Positions 33,467-42,556 of a stretch of DNA of 64,000 bases are shown here, in pieces; the stretch's first letter is position 1, and every line of letters starts with the position of its first letter. The notes below the pieces were generated by a model, which saw only the letters and a list, made by a program, of their open reading frames with translations, was not told the DNA's origin and searched no databases. The DNA is from Desulfobacter sp. (GTDB lineage Bacteria > Desulfobacterota > Desulfobacteria > Desulfobacterales > Desulfobacteraceae): NCBI GenBank assembly GCA_028768545.1, contig CP054838.1, positions 3,149,001-3,213,000 on the forward strand. The letters run 5' to 3'. Made by a program: the position numbers and the translations under genes.

Positions 33467-34735
33467 TTACGGGCTGGTATCTTCCCCTGGTTTGATAATA
33501 AAAGATTGAATCCGGTTGCCGTCCATATCCTTGACCGTGATGATCCAATTGTTGATTCGTATGGATTCTCCGGGTTTGGGTATTCTTTCGATCTGTTCGA
33601 GGATAAAACCTGAAAAGGTGTCATAGTTGGCAGATTCGGGAATGGCCACCCCAAGTTTTTTGTTGAGATCATCCACGTCAATTCTTCCGGCCACCAACCA
33701 TTTTTTACCTTTGAGCTGAACAATATCAGGGGTGTTGTGATCGGTTTCGTCAACGATTTCCCCAAAAATTTCTTCTACCACATCCTCTAAGGTTACAATA
33801 CCGGAAACTCCGCCGTGTTCATCGACCACAACGGCCATATGGCTTTTTTTGGCCTTAAATTCCTGGAGCAGGGAATCGAGTTTTTTAGATTCAGGTATGA
33901 AATAGGGTTTTTTCATTATGGTCTTAAGATCCAGGGTATGGGTCTTCTTTCCTGCGGCCACCTGTTTTTGAAATTCAGCAAACAGATCCTTGATATGGAC
34001 AACGCCCACAATATTGTCAATGGTATCTTCCATCATGGGGATCCTGGAAAATCCGGTTTTTAAAATGGCCTGGATATCCAGTCCTGAGGAAACATCAATG
34101 ACAAACATATCTGCTCTCGGGGTCATGATCTCTGAGCAATAGGTATCATCAAATTCAAAAATATTGGTGATATATTCCTTTTCTTCCTCTTTGATTTCCC
34201 CCTCTTCTTCCACCACCTCGACCATGGTCATGAGTTCGTCTTCGGTAACCGTGTCCTGGCCATTGTCAATGGCCCCGTGGAGTTTGGGTATGAAGTTGAG
34301 AATAAAGATCAAAGGCCAGAATATTTTGGACAGCCAGTAGAGCGGATAGATCACTCCCCGGGAGACCAGGACATTGTTATGGTTGGCAAAGGATTTGGGA
34401 AAAATTTCACCAAATACGAGAATCAGCAGGGTCATGACCCCTGTGGCAATTCCAACGGCATTGACTTCCATGGACTTGGTCTCGAAAAAGGAGATGGCCA
34501 AAGAGGTGGCAAGTGCGGATGCACCGATATTTACCAGGTTGTTGCCAATCAGGATGGTGGTCAATAAGGTATGGGAATCCTCTTTCATTTCCATGATCAG
34601 TCGTCCGGTTCTGGAACCGTCTTTGGCAATGTGGAGTGCCTTGACCTTTGAGATGGAAAAGAGTGCAGTTTCTGAAGATGAAAAAAAACCCGATAAAAAA
34701 ATACAGACGATCAGCAGGGTTAGTTCAAAAGTCAT
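33467..34735 (-). CDS. CNNM/CorC (HlyC) family transport protein
   Basis: 422 aa. An N-terminal DUF21/CNNM membrane domain with several helices (FELTLLIVCIFLSGFFSSSE then ALF; about 1-190) is followed by a pair of CBS domains (EIMTPRADMFVIDVS and MAVVVDEHGGVSGIVTLEDV, about 200-330). The C-terminal transporter-associated domain is VAGRIDVDDLNKKLGV onward. Relatives take part in magnesium/cobalt efflux or are annotated as haemolysins. The ion is not determined. It is 70 bases upstream of the pheA leader's start codon, on the same strand. Confidence 0.9.
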   Translation of the reverse strand: MTFELTLLIVCIFLSGFFSSSETALFSISKVKALHIAKDGSRTGRLIMEMKEDSHTLLTTILIGNNLVNIGASALATSLAISFFETKSMEVNAVGIATGVMTLLILVFGEIFPKSFANHNNVLVSRGVIYPLYWLSKIFWPLIFILNFIPKLHGAIDNGQDTVTEDELMTMVEVVEEEGEIKEEEKEYITNIFEFDDTYCSEIMTPRADMFVIDVSSGLDIQAILKTGFSRIPMMEDTIDNIVGVVHIKDLFAEFQKQVAAGKKTHTLDLKTIMKKPYFIPESKKLDSLLQEFKAKKSHMAVVVDEHGGVSGIVTLEDVVEEIFGEIVDETDHNTPDIVQLKGKKWLVAGRIDVDDLNKKLGVAIPESANYDTFSGFILEQIERIPKPGESIRINNWIITVKDMDGNRIQSFIIKPGEDTSP

Positions 34736-34846
34736 GGAAAATATAGTCCTTCAGGTTGTAAGAAATTTTGAGTCAATTCAATCTAATCGCTTTTGTCCTG
34801 GTTTGTCAAACAAGTATTTTCCAAGATTGGACAGGGGCGGGATAAC

Positions 34847-35995
34847 TCAAGGATTGGATGCACTTGCTTTAATGAGATTTAAAATAATTTGGGCCGTTCT
34901 TTTGGGGGCGCCCGGGCTGCCGAGTCTTTGGCGGACCCCGGCGAGTTTTTCTCGGTGGGCCTCAAGGGTGTTGAGCATTGAAATGGCGGTCTGACAGATT
35001 TGTTCAGGATTTGCATCTCCCTGGAGCAGTTCCGGCATCACTTCCCGGCCCATGATCAGGTTGGCAAGGCCGGCATATTTTATTTTAACCACAAGTCTTG
35101 CAAGGCGGTAGGCTATGGGAGAAAGCTTGTAGACAATAATGGTGGGCAGCCCGCAAAGTGCAGCCTCTAAAGTCACGGTGCCTGAGGCGGCAATGAGCAT
35201 GTCTGCCTGCTCAAATATGGACAAAGGCCGGCCCTCAATAATTTTATAGCTCCCATCCAGGCCTTGATTCTTAATAATTGTTTGGATTCTGTCTTGATTT
35301 TGTTTAGATCCTGCAGATACGATAATTTTTGCATCCGGGTGGATTTTTTTAATTTTCTGGCTTGCCCCAAGCATTACAGGCAAAAGCGTTTGAATTTCAG
35401 ATCTTCTGGAACCCGGCAAAAGGCCGATAATCTTGTTTGGTTTCCTGGTACCTTGGGCCGGGGGCGGCAAAAGACGAGGATATTCATCCATCAGGGGATT
35501 GCCCACATAGGTGGCGGCAATTTTTCTTTGTTTGTAAATGGGGGATTCAAAGGGAAAAATCAGGGCCACATGGTCCACATAAGCCTTAATTTTGTCAAGC
35601 CTTGCCGAATTCCATGCCCAGACCTTGGGCGCAATATAATAGCATACCGGAATACGTGTATTTTCTTTGATATATTTTGCCACCCTGAGATTGAACCCGG
35701 GATAGTCAATGAGCACCACAATATCAGGCCGGTCGGATGTTAAGCGTGCCCGGACCGTTCTAAAGGCCTCTTTGATCGTACCCAATTGTTTGATAACCTG
35801 GACAAGACCCATGGCAGAGAGGCGTTCTATGGGGAAAAAAAGCTTAGCCCCCTGTTTTTTCATCCCAGGTCCGCCAATGCCTGAAATCCGGAGATTGGGA
35901 TCTATCTGGTTTAAGGCCTGGATCAGGAACGCGGCATGGAAGTCACCTGAGGGCTCTCCTGTAAGGATCATGATATGCAAGGGGGGTGGGTTCAT
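34847..35995 (-). CDS. lpxB: Lipid-A-disaccharide synthase
   Basis: GT19 glycosyltransferase joining UDP-2,3-diacylglucosamine and lipid X. 382 aa. LTGEPSGDFHAAFLI near the start, GGPGMKKQGAKLFFP, the VLIDYPGFNLRVAKYIKE stretch, YYIAPKVWAW and LLPGSRRSEI are all typical. The C-terminal half has ASGTVTLEAALCGLP. It is the last gene of the envelope cluster; its start overlaps lpxI by 4 bases. Confidence 0.96.
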   Translation of the reverse strand: MNPPPLHIMILTGEPSGDFHAAFLIQALNQIDPNLRISGIGGPGMKKQGAKLFFPIERLSAMGLVQVIKQLGTIKEAFRTVRARLTSDRPDIVVLIDYPGFNLRVAKYIKENTRIPVCYYIAPKVWAWNSARLDKIKAYVDHVALIFPFESPIYKQRKIAATYVGNPLMDEYPRLLPPPAQGTRKPNKIIGLLPGSRRSEIQTLLPVMLGASQKIKKIHPDAKIIVSAGSKQNQDRIQTIIKNQGLDGSYKIIEGRPLSIFEQADMLIAASGTVTLEAALCGLPTIIVYKLSPIAYRLARLVVKIKYAGLANLIMGREVMPELLQGDANPEQICQTAISMLNTLEAHREKLAGVRQRLGSPGAPKRTAQIILNLIKASASNP

Positions 35996-36825
35996 GGGAT
36001 ATCATCATCTGTCAGGGCAATGATGGCAATTTTGTACTTGTCGGCCAGACCAATCATTTCTTCCCGGTCAAAGGCCAGGGATTTTCCTGCTTCCAGGGCC
36101 AGCACGGTTGCCCCTGATTTATGCATGGTTTCAATGGTGGCGCATCCTGATGAGGGCAGATCAAACCGAAGATCCTGGTTGGGTTTTGACAGCTTAACCA
36201 CCACAGCCCCGCTGTCATGGCTCAATTTCCCGCCCCTGAGAATGGTTTCGTCTGTGCCATCAATGGCTTCCACGGCCAGCACTGTGCCGTTGGAAATCAC
36301 CAGGCATTGTCCGATATCAAGCTTGCCCACGGCCTTGGCCAACTGCCATCCCTGGAAAATATCTTTTTTTTCTCCACGGTCAGGCTTTTTCTTTGTCCAG
36401 CACCCTTTTGGGCTGATAAGTTCGGGTAATAAAAAAGTAGAGGGCATTAATTGGATCCCCTCCTTTTCCATGAGATCGGCAAATGAGGTTAAAATACTGT
36501 CGTCATGGGTCCTGGCGGTTTTGGCAATAAAGGAGAGCGCTTTGAGATCCGGACGTATATCTTTAAATATATTTGTTTTTTTAACAGAGCCGAGCATGAC
36601 CGCCCGGGTAATGCCATGTTGTTTAAAATATTTTAAAAGCTTGTTGATTTGTCCCAGGTAGAGCCATTTGAATTCATGAACGTCTGAAACAAGGGTTTTG
36701 TCCGTTTCAGAGGGGAACCCTGCGGCAATGACTTTAAAGCCTTTTTGGGCCGCTTTTCGGGCAAATAGCAGGGGAAATTGTCCCCCGCCTGCAATGAGCC
36801 CGATCTTACCCTGATCTTCTTCCAT
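35992..36825 (-). CDS. lpxI: UDP-2,3-diacylglucosamine pyrophosphatase LpxI
   Basis: Hydrolyses UDP-2,3-diacylglucosamine to lipid X in the lipid A pathway, replacing LpxH. 277 aa. IGLIAGGGQFPLLFARKA at the start and the later AKAVGKLDIGQCLVISNG, VLAVEAIDGTDETI and FDLPSSGCATIETM segments are those of the LpxI (DUF1009) family. It sits between lpxA and lpxB, where it belongs. LpxI occurs in alphaproteobacteria and several other groups. Confidence 0.94.
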   Translation of the reverse strand: MEEDQGKIGLIAGGGQFPLLFARKAAQKGFKVIAAGFPSETDKTLVSDVHEFKWLYLGQINKLLKYFKQHGITRAVMLGSVKKTNIFKDIRPDLKALSFIAKTARTHDDSILTSFADLMEKEGIQLMPSTFLLPELISPKGCWTKKKPDRGEKKDIFQGWQLAKAVGKLDIGQCLVISNGTVLAVEAIDGTDETILRGGKLSHDSGAVVVKLSKPNQDLRFDLPSSGCATIETMHKSGATVLALEAGKSLAFDREEMIGLADKYKIAIIALTDDDIP

Positions 36826-36829
36826 TGGA

Positions 36830-37600
36830 TTACCGGGTAACGCCCCGGTTGGATTCCTGGATAAATTTCATAAAGGTCAGCACTTCCGGGATCTGTTCAA
36901 CCTCGGCTTTTGCCCGTTCCTGTGCCTGGGTAACGGTCAGGCCGATTCTAAAGAAAATCCGATACACTTTTTTAAGCTGGCTTAAAGTGGATTTTTGAAA
37001 ATTATGACGCTTCAACCCCACATTGTTAAGCCCGTGAAGGGTGGCCCGGTCTCCAGCGGCAATGACATAGGGAGGTATATCCTTGACCACGGCAGATTTT
37101 CCCCCGATATAGGCGTAGTCTCCGACTTTAACAAATTGGTGGATGGCAACAAGCCCACCAATGGTTGCATGATCACCGATTTCAATATGCCCGGCCAAAG
37201 TTGAGTTGTTGGCTAAAATCACCCCTTTTCCGGTTTTGCAGTCATGGGCGATATGGGTATAGGCCATTAAATAATTTTCTTCCCCCACCTCGGTGACACC
37301 GCCGCCAAATCCGGTTCCCCGGTTAATGGTGACAAATTCCCTGATAATGGAGCCCCGCCCTATTTTTAAATAGGTTTTTTCTCCATGAAATTTTAAATCC
37401 TGGGGTGCCCCTCCAATGGATGCATACTGGAAGATCTGGCAGTCAGGACCGATGGTGACATGATTATCAATGGTGGTATAGGGGCCGATGGTGGTATTGG
37501 CTCCGATGCAGACATCGGCATTGATAATGGCAAAGGGGCCGATGGTGACGTTTTCATCGATCTGGGCCGATGAGTCGATAATTGCAGTTGGATGGATCAT
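36830..37600 (-). CDS. lpxA: UDP-N-acetylglucosamine acyltransferase
   Basis: First enzyme of lipid A synthesis, a trimeric left-handed beta-helix acyltransferase. 256 aa with hexapeptide repeats over the first 190 residues (IGPFAIINADVCIGANTTIG, SIGGAPQDLK, AYTHIAHDCKTGKGVILAN). The catalytic His lies in the latter stretch, and a helical C-terminal domain follows. It starts 2 bases after the lpxD stop; no fabZ intervenes. Confidence 0.96.
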   Translation of the reverse strand: MIHPTAIIDSSAQIDENVTIGPFAIINADVCIGANTTIGPYTTIDNHVTIGPDCQIFQYASIGGAPQDLKFHGEKTYLKIGRGSIIREFVTINRGTGFGGGVTEVGEENYLMAYTHIAHDCKTGKGVILANNSTLAGHIEIGDHATIGGLVAIHQFVKVGDYAYIGGKSAVVKDIPPYVIAAGDRATLHGLNNVGLKRHNFQKSTLSQLKKVYRIFFRIGLTVTQAQERAKAEVEQIPEVLTFMKFIQESNRGVTR

Positions 37601-37602
37601 TC

Positions 37603-38640
37603 TTACTCCGTATCTTTGCTTTCTATTTCTTTGATTCTTTTTTCAAGGGAAAGCAGTTTTGTTCTCATTGCCGGCAGGCGGGAGATGATGTTGGCCACTT
37701 TGAGCCATATTTTATGGGGCATGTGAGGAATCCCCGAGACAACCTCATTGGGGGGAACATCTTTTGAAACCGCTGAAAACGGACCGACAATAGCCCCGTC
37801 TCCAATGGTCAGATGGCCTGAAACCGCGGACTTTCCTGCAATAATCACATTGTTTCCAACAACGGTGGAGCCGGCAATGCCGACCTGGGCCACAACAAGG
37901 GTGTTGTCCCCGATTTTTACATTATGGGCAATGTGAATCAGGTTGTCTGTCTTAACCCCATTTCCAATGGATGTGACGCCCAGGGTCCCTTTGTCAATGG
38001 TGTTGCAGGCCCCGATCTCAACCCGGTCTCCAATGTGTACGCTACCGGTATGGACCAGTTTTGCATGGCCTTCACTGTCCATGGCAAATCCAAATCCGTC
38101 CGAGCCGATAACCGTGCCCGAGTGTATGAGCACCTCAACACCCAGTTGTGTTTTATCCATCAAGGTGACATTGGGTTTAAGCTGGCAAGAATCTTTGATT
38201 CGACACTGGTCGCCCACATAGGTATTGGCCATGATATGGACCTTGTCACCAATGACCACATCATTTCCAACAACCACATTGGCATCAATGCGGGTATCCT
38301 GACCGATCCTCACCCTGTCCCCGATCACGGCCGTTGGATGGACGAAAGAAAATGGCTGCTCTTTGGGAGAAAAATATTCCACTATTTTAAAAAAGTCAAC
38401 TTTGGGATTTGCACTTTTTAAAAGAATGGCAGTGCATTCTTTTTCAGTGGAAAAATCCTGGGGTACGAGCACTGCCCCTGCCTTGGAAAGGTCGAGTCTG
38501 GACAAATATCCATGATCAACGGCAAAGGTCAGATCCATGGGGCCTGCATCATCAAAAGAACAGACGCCATGGATCTCGTATTCACTTTCTCCTTGAATAC
38601 AGGCATCTACCATTTGGGAGATTTGTCCTGTTGTCAACAT
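37603..38640 (-). CDS. lpxD: UDP-3-O-acylglucosamine N-acyltransferase
   Basis: 345 aa. An N-terminal uridine-binding domain (DLTFAVDHGYLSRLDLSKAG) is followed by a hexapeptide-repeat helix (IGDRVRIGQDTRIDANVVVG), GSDGFGFAMDSEGHAKLVHTG and IAHNVKIGDNTLVVAQVGIA. A C-terminal helix ends it. It adds the N-linked 3-hydroxyacyl chain in lipid A synthesis. It lies directly after skp. Confidence 0.96.
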   Translation of the reverse strand: MLTTGQISQMVDACIQGESEYEIHGVCSFDDAGPMDLTFAVDHGYLSRLDLSKAGAVLVPQDFSTEKECTAILLKSANPKVDFFKIVEYFSPKEQPFSFVHPTAVIGDRVRIGQDTRIDANVVVGNDVVIGDKVHIMANTYVGDQCRIKDSCQLKPNVTLMDKTQLGVEVLIHSGTVIGSDGFGFAMDSEGHAKLVHTGSVHIGDRVEIGACNTIDKGTLGVTSIGNGVKTDNLIHIAHNVKIGDNTLVVAQVGIAGSTVVGNNVIIAGKSAVSGHLTIGDGAIVGPFSAVSKDVPPNEVVSGIPHMPHKIWLKVANIISRLPAMRTKLLSLEKRIKEIESKDTE

Positions 38641-38646
38641 GGGTGA

Positions 38647-39180
38647 TTATTTCTTTTTGGCAAATTGGGTGTTGTATTTTTGAATGACCAGATCCGTGAT
38701 ATTCACCTGGGCCGGTGCATAAATAACACCTGCGGTTTTTCTTTCCAAGATGAGCAAAAATCCCTGATCTTTGCCCAGGGAATTGGAAATTTCAAACACA
38801 TCTTTCTGGATTTCGTTGACCCGTTTATTTTGAAGAATTCTATACTCTTCAGTAAAATCGGCGTTCATTCCTTTGAAATTGTTGACCCTGTCCCTTAACT
38901 CCCGCTGTTTGTCCCGTTTCTTTTCAGGACTGAGTACTAAGGCCTCTCTTTCAATGGCAAGAGACATGGCTTCAACTTGTTTTTTTTCAGCTTCCAGTTT
39001 ATTTTGCAGTTCTGTCCATTTGGCTTTAAGTTGTTTTTGTGTCACTTTTCCGGCACTGGAATTTTTTAATACTTTTTCAAAATTGACCACGCCGATTTTG
39101 GCCACATCCGCAGAAAATGCAGCAGGGTTTAAGCCAAGTGTAAAGATCAGGATTGTCAGTAAGATGAATCCTTTTTTCAT
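38647..39180 (-). CDS. Periplasmic chaperone Skp/OmpH family
   Basis: 177 aa with a signal peptide (MKKGFILLTILIFTLGLNPA, cleavage near residue 23). The mature part begins KIGVVNFEKVLKNSSAGK, typical of OmpH, then has long helices of a tentacle coiled-coil. The C-terminal VIYAPAQVNITDLVIQKYN is the usual Skp end. It guards unfolded outer-membrane proteins on the way to BamA, whose gene is immediately upstream. Confidence 0.92.
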   Translation of the reverse strand: MKKGFILLTILIFTLGLNPAAFSADVAKIGVVNFEKVLKNSSAGKVTQKQLKAKWTELQNKLEAEKKQVEAMSLAIEREALVLSPEKKRDKQRELRDRVNNFKGMNADFTEEYRILQNKRVNEIQKDVFEISNSLGKDQGFLLILERKTAGVIYAPAQVNITDLVIQKYNTQFAKKK

Positions 39181-39209
39181 TCATGCCTCCGAAATTAATT
39201 TTAAATTTT

Positions 39210-41840
39210 TTAGAAAAATGCACCAATGGAGAAGTCAAATTGTCCGTCTCCGGTATTTTTTACAGTTTTGCCGTCTATAACATACCCATAGGCCAGACGG
39301 ATGGGCCCCATGGGAGAATTCCATCGAAGCTCGAATCCCGCGCTTGAAAACTGGTCTCCCAAGTCAATGGGGTCCCCGTAGGAGTAAACATCACCTCTGT
39401 CGTAAAAGAAGACCCCGTATACCCCGGCATCGGCCTGGATGGGAAAGAGCATCTCCGCGTTGAACTGAATATATTTTTCACCTCCGCGCTCAATGGTAGA
39501 CTCTGGGGGAGTGGCATTTATATCGGTGTTGTCAAATCCCCTGATGGATTTGATACCCCCAAGATAAAAGCGTTCCCAGTCAATATCGATTGACCCCTCT
39601 GTTCTGTCGTCAAGATACCCGCCCTTGGCATAAATTCCGCCGGAAAATTTCCAGAATAAAGGAAAGAAAATGGCCGATTCAAGGGTGTATTTTGAAAAAT
39701 CAATCTCTCCCCCTAAAAATTCTCCTGCATATTCCATTGAGAATCTGTGGTACATCCCCCTTGTGGCTAAAAACCTGTGGTTTCTAGAATCGTAGGAAAT
39801 ATAGGGTTCAAGGCTTGAGGTAAGATAGGATCCTGCCTTAACTTTGGTATAAGCGGTCTCCACGTCGGAGATATCAAAATCTTCAATGTTGTAGTTGATG
39901 CCGATGGCGGTATAATCCCAGAATTGACGGTATGCAGATCTTAGGGTCAGACCCATGGCATCCTTGTCGTAATGGTCATATTCATTTTCAAACTTGTAAA
40001 TATCAAAGCCTCCGGATATGGGGCGGTCAAACATCCAGGGTTCGGTAAATCCGATGTTGAACAGGGCATTTTCACCGGAAAGCCGGGTGGTGAATTTCAG
40101 GCTCTGGCCCCGACCGAACAGGTTGCGTTCTTCAACTGAGAACTGGCCAAATGGACCGTCATCGCTTGAAAATCCGCCGCCGAATGCAAAGTTGCCTGTG
40201 GGTTTTTCCGTGACCTTGACTTCCACATTGCGTTGGTCAGGCACATTGGTTTTAACCGGTTTAATATCCACACTTCCAAAATAATCCAGAACCGACAGGT
40301 TTCTGTGACTGCGCTGGATTCCTCTCATACTGTACCGGCCCTGTTCCGCAATGGCCATTTCCCGACGGACAACCTTGTCCCGGGTCTTGGAGTTGCCGGT
40401 AATAATGATCCGGTTAAAATGGACCAGTTCTCCTTTCTGGATATCAAAGGAAATATTTACAATTTTCTTTTCTTCGTCCTTGTTGACCATGGGCCTGATC
40501 TGGGCATTGGCATACCCTTCGTTGGCGTAAAGGTCGGTCAGGGTGATCATGTCCTTGCGGACAAGTTCCCGGTTGTACAGTTCTGATTCCTGGGAAATGA
40601 GCAGGGGCAGCATCGCCTCTTCTGACGTCAGGATATCTCCTTGAATGCCCACAATCCCGTTTTTGTATTGATCTCCCTCCTCTATTTTAAAGCTGATGGA
40701 GATGCTCTCCTCCCCTAAGACGACCTTGGGATCAGAGACTTTAACATTGATAAATCCGTTGTTTTTATACAAGGATTCAATCCGGATAACATCATTGTCC
40801 AGTTCTGTTTCATCCAGGTCTCCAGAAGAGGTGAGAAAGGACCAGAATCCTTTTTCCTGGGTTTTCATCGCATCTTTGACATCATCATCGTCAAAAAATT
40901 CATTCCCTTCAAGCACAATGGTTTCAACCCGGATTTTTTTGCCTTCGTCAACTGTGAAAACAATGTCTGCCTGGTCATTTTTCAAGGGTTTTATTTCATA
41001 GGAAATCTGGCAGTTGTGATAGTTTTTTTCAAAATACAGCTGTTTGAGTTTTTCAACATCATTGTTGATCTTGTAGACGTTGAGAATTGATCCGGTACTG
41101 GTCCCCACCACATCAAAGAGTTCTTCGTCCTTGTAAATGCTGTTGTCTTCAAACCGGATATTTCTCACGCTGGGTTTTTCAGCCACCTCAAATATGATTT
41201 CAACGCCCCGGTCCAGGTTTTTTTTATTGACGGAGACATTGTCAAAATACCCCATCTTATAGACAAGCTTAAGGTCCTTGCCCAGGGTGTCAGGATTGAG
41301 AAGTTCCCCGGTTTTTGAGGTAATCACCCTTGAAATGGCATCCGATTCTATTCGTTTATTGCCTGAAATTAGAATGGCAGAGATAATTTTTTTCTGGAAA
41401 AGTTCACCTGTGATATCCCGGCCAAGGGATGATACGGCAGAGTAAAGCTCTCCTATGCTCGGTGCCTGGGAGAAAAAAATAAAGGGCTCTTGTTTTTCAT
41501 ATACATTATGCATCTGGGTATCAATGCTGATTCCCTGCCCTGCAATGAAAATATTTCCCGTGATGATCCAGTCAGCCCCTAAACGGATACCTTCTTTGCG
41601 GAATTGGGGGTATTCCCAGACAGAGGTATCTGCATTGGTTTTTATGAGAATGATTTTTGCCCCGTCTTTTTCAAGCTTTTCCTTGAGCATCTGGGGCAAT
41701 GCGGTTCTCACCTTTTCATTGGGGGCCTCTGCCTGAACAGCAAATGGGAACACAGCCACAGTCTGTTCGGCCAAAAGGGGGGTGATACAACAAAAATAAA
41801 GAAGAATTGCCAGTCCTAAACTGATTTTAACCTGTTTCAT
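39210..41840 (-). CDS. bamA: Outer membrane protein assembly factor BamA
   Basis: 876 aa. Signal peptide of about 24 residues (MKQVKISLGLAILLYFCCIT). A non-POTRA stretch follows, then five POTRA domains (for example ISAILISGNKRIESDAISRV and HFNRIIITGNSKTRDKVVRR) and a 16-strand barrel. GSYLTSSLEPYISYDSRNHR, YLGGIKSIRGFD (the conserved barrel-lumen RGF loop) and a final aromatic residue are present. The N-terminal insert before POTRA 1 (about 25-155, VFPFAVQAEAPNEKVRTALP) resembles a CsgG/TolB-N-like domain seen in delta-proteobacterial BamA; that reading is tentative. Confidence 0.95.
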   Translation of the reverse strand: MKQVKISLGLAILLYFCCITPLLAEQTVAVFPFAVQAEAPNEKVRTALPQMLKEKLEKDGAKIILIKTNADTSVWEYPQFRKEGIRLGADWIITGNIFIAGQGISIDTQMHNVYEKQEPFIFFSQAPSIGELYSAVSSLGRDITGELFQKKIISAILISGNKRIESDAISRVITSKTGELLNPDTLGKDLKLVYKMGYFDNVSVNKKNLDRGVEIIFEVAEKPSVRNIRFEDNSIYKDEELFDVVGTSTGSILNVYKINNDVEKLKQLYFEKNYHNCQISYEIKPLKNDQADIVFTVDEGKKIRVETIVLEGNEFFDDDDVKDAMKTQEKGFWSFLTSSGDLDETELDNDVIRIESLYKNNGFINVKVSDPKVVLGEESISISFKIEEGDQYKNGIVGIQGDILTSEEAMLPLLISQESELYNRELVRKDMITLTDLYANEGYANAQIRPMVNKDEEKKIVNISFDIQKGELVHFNRIIITGNSKTRDKVVRREMAIAEQGRYSMRGIQRSHRNLSVLDYFGSVDIKPVKTNVPDQRNVEVKVTEKPTGNFAFGGGFSSDDGPFGQFSVEERNLFGRGQSLKFTTRLSGENALFNIGFTEPWMFDRPISGGFDIYKFENEYDHYDKDAMGLTLRSAYRQFWDYTAIGINYNIEDFDISDVETAYTKVKAGSYLTSSLEPYISYDSRNHRFLATRGMYHRFSMEYAGEFLGGEIDFSKYTLESAIFFPLFWKFSGGIYAKGGYLDDRTEGSIDIDWERFYLGGIKSIRGFDNTDINATPPESTIERGGEKYIQFNAEMLFPIQADAGVYGVFFYDRGDVYSYGDPIDLGDQFSSAGFELRWNSPMGPIRLAYGYVIDGKTVKNTGDGQFDFSIGAFF

Positions 41841-41872
41841 AAATGTTTTCCTAAGAAAATTTTCCCTGTTGT

Positions 41873-42556
41873 TTATACCGGTATTATTTTGCCTTCTTTA
41901 AGGGTGACTTTTTTGCCCATGATTCCGGCAAAGTCTGAATTGTGGGTCACCACAATGATGGTCATTCCCATTTCAAGGTTCAGTTCCTTGAGAAGCCTGT
42001 GGACATCCTCACTATTTTTCTGGTCCAGATTCCCGGTGGGCTCGTCCGCTAAAAGCAGATCCGGTTTCATGACCAGGGCTCTTGCAATGGCAACACGTTG
42101 TTGCTCTCCCCCTGAAAGGTCCTCAACCCGATATTTAAGACGCGTACCGAGTTTTACTCTTTCAAGCATATTTGATGCATGTTTTTCAATACTTTTTTTG
42201 GATTTGCCGCAAATCAATCCGGGAATCATAACATTTTCAATGGCTGTAAAGCCTTGAAGAAGGTAGTGAAACTGAAAAACAAATCCGATTTTTCGGTTCC
42301 GGAACCGGGCCAGTTTTTCATCCCCAAATGAAAACAGGTTTTCCCCTTTGTAGATCAGTCTGCCCGCATCAGGTTTATCCAGTGTCCCGATGATATTGAG
42401 CAATGTTGATTTGCCGATGCCTGAAGCCCCGACAATGGCCATGGTCTCCCCTTTTTGAAGACTAAAATCAGCCTGGTTTAGAATATCCAGCCTGGAGTTC
42501 TGGGAAGCAAAGGCCTTGGATATCCCCTCAAGGCGTATAAAAGGATGGTTATCCAT
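41873..42556 (-). CDS. lolD: Lipoprotein-releasing ABC transporter ATP-binding protein LolD
   Basis: 227-aa ABC ATPase. Walker A GASGIGKST, Q-loop FVFQFHYLLQGFTA, signature LSGGEQQRVAIARAL, Walker B LLLADEPTGNLD and the switch His in VVTHN are all present. ATG 42556 overlaps the lolC stop by 8 bases, and a longer frame would run into lolC. With LolC it extracts lipoproteins from the inner membrane. Confidence 0.94.
   Translation of the reverse strand: MDNHPFIRLEGISKAFASQNSRLDILNQADFSLQKGETMAIVGASGIGKSTLLNIIGTLDKPDAGRLIYKGENLFSFGDEKLARFRNRKIGFVFQFHYLLQGFTAIENVMIPGLICGKSKKSIEKHASNMLERVKLGTRLKYRVEDLSGGEQQRVAIARALVMKPDLLLADEPTGNLDQKNSEDVHRLLKELNLEMGMTIIVVTHNSDFAGIMGKKVTLKEGKIIPV

Noticed and set aside
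34374..36661. Long rightward frames (34374-34994, 35975-36661) opposite corC, lpxB and lpxI
   Set aside because: Shadows of genes with recognisable protein families on the minus strand.
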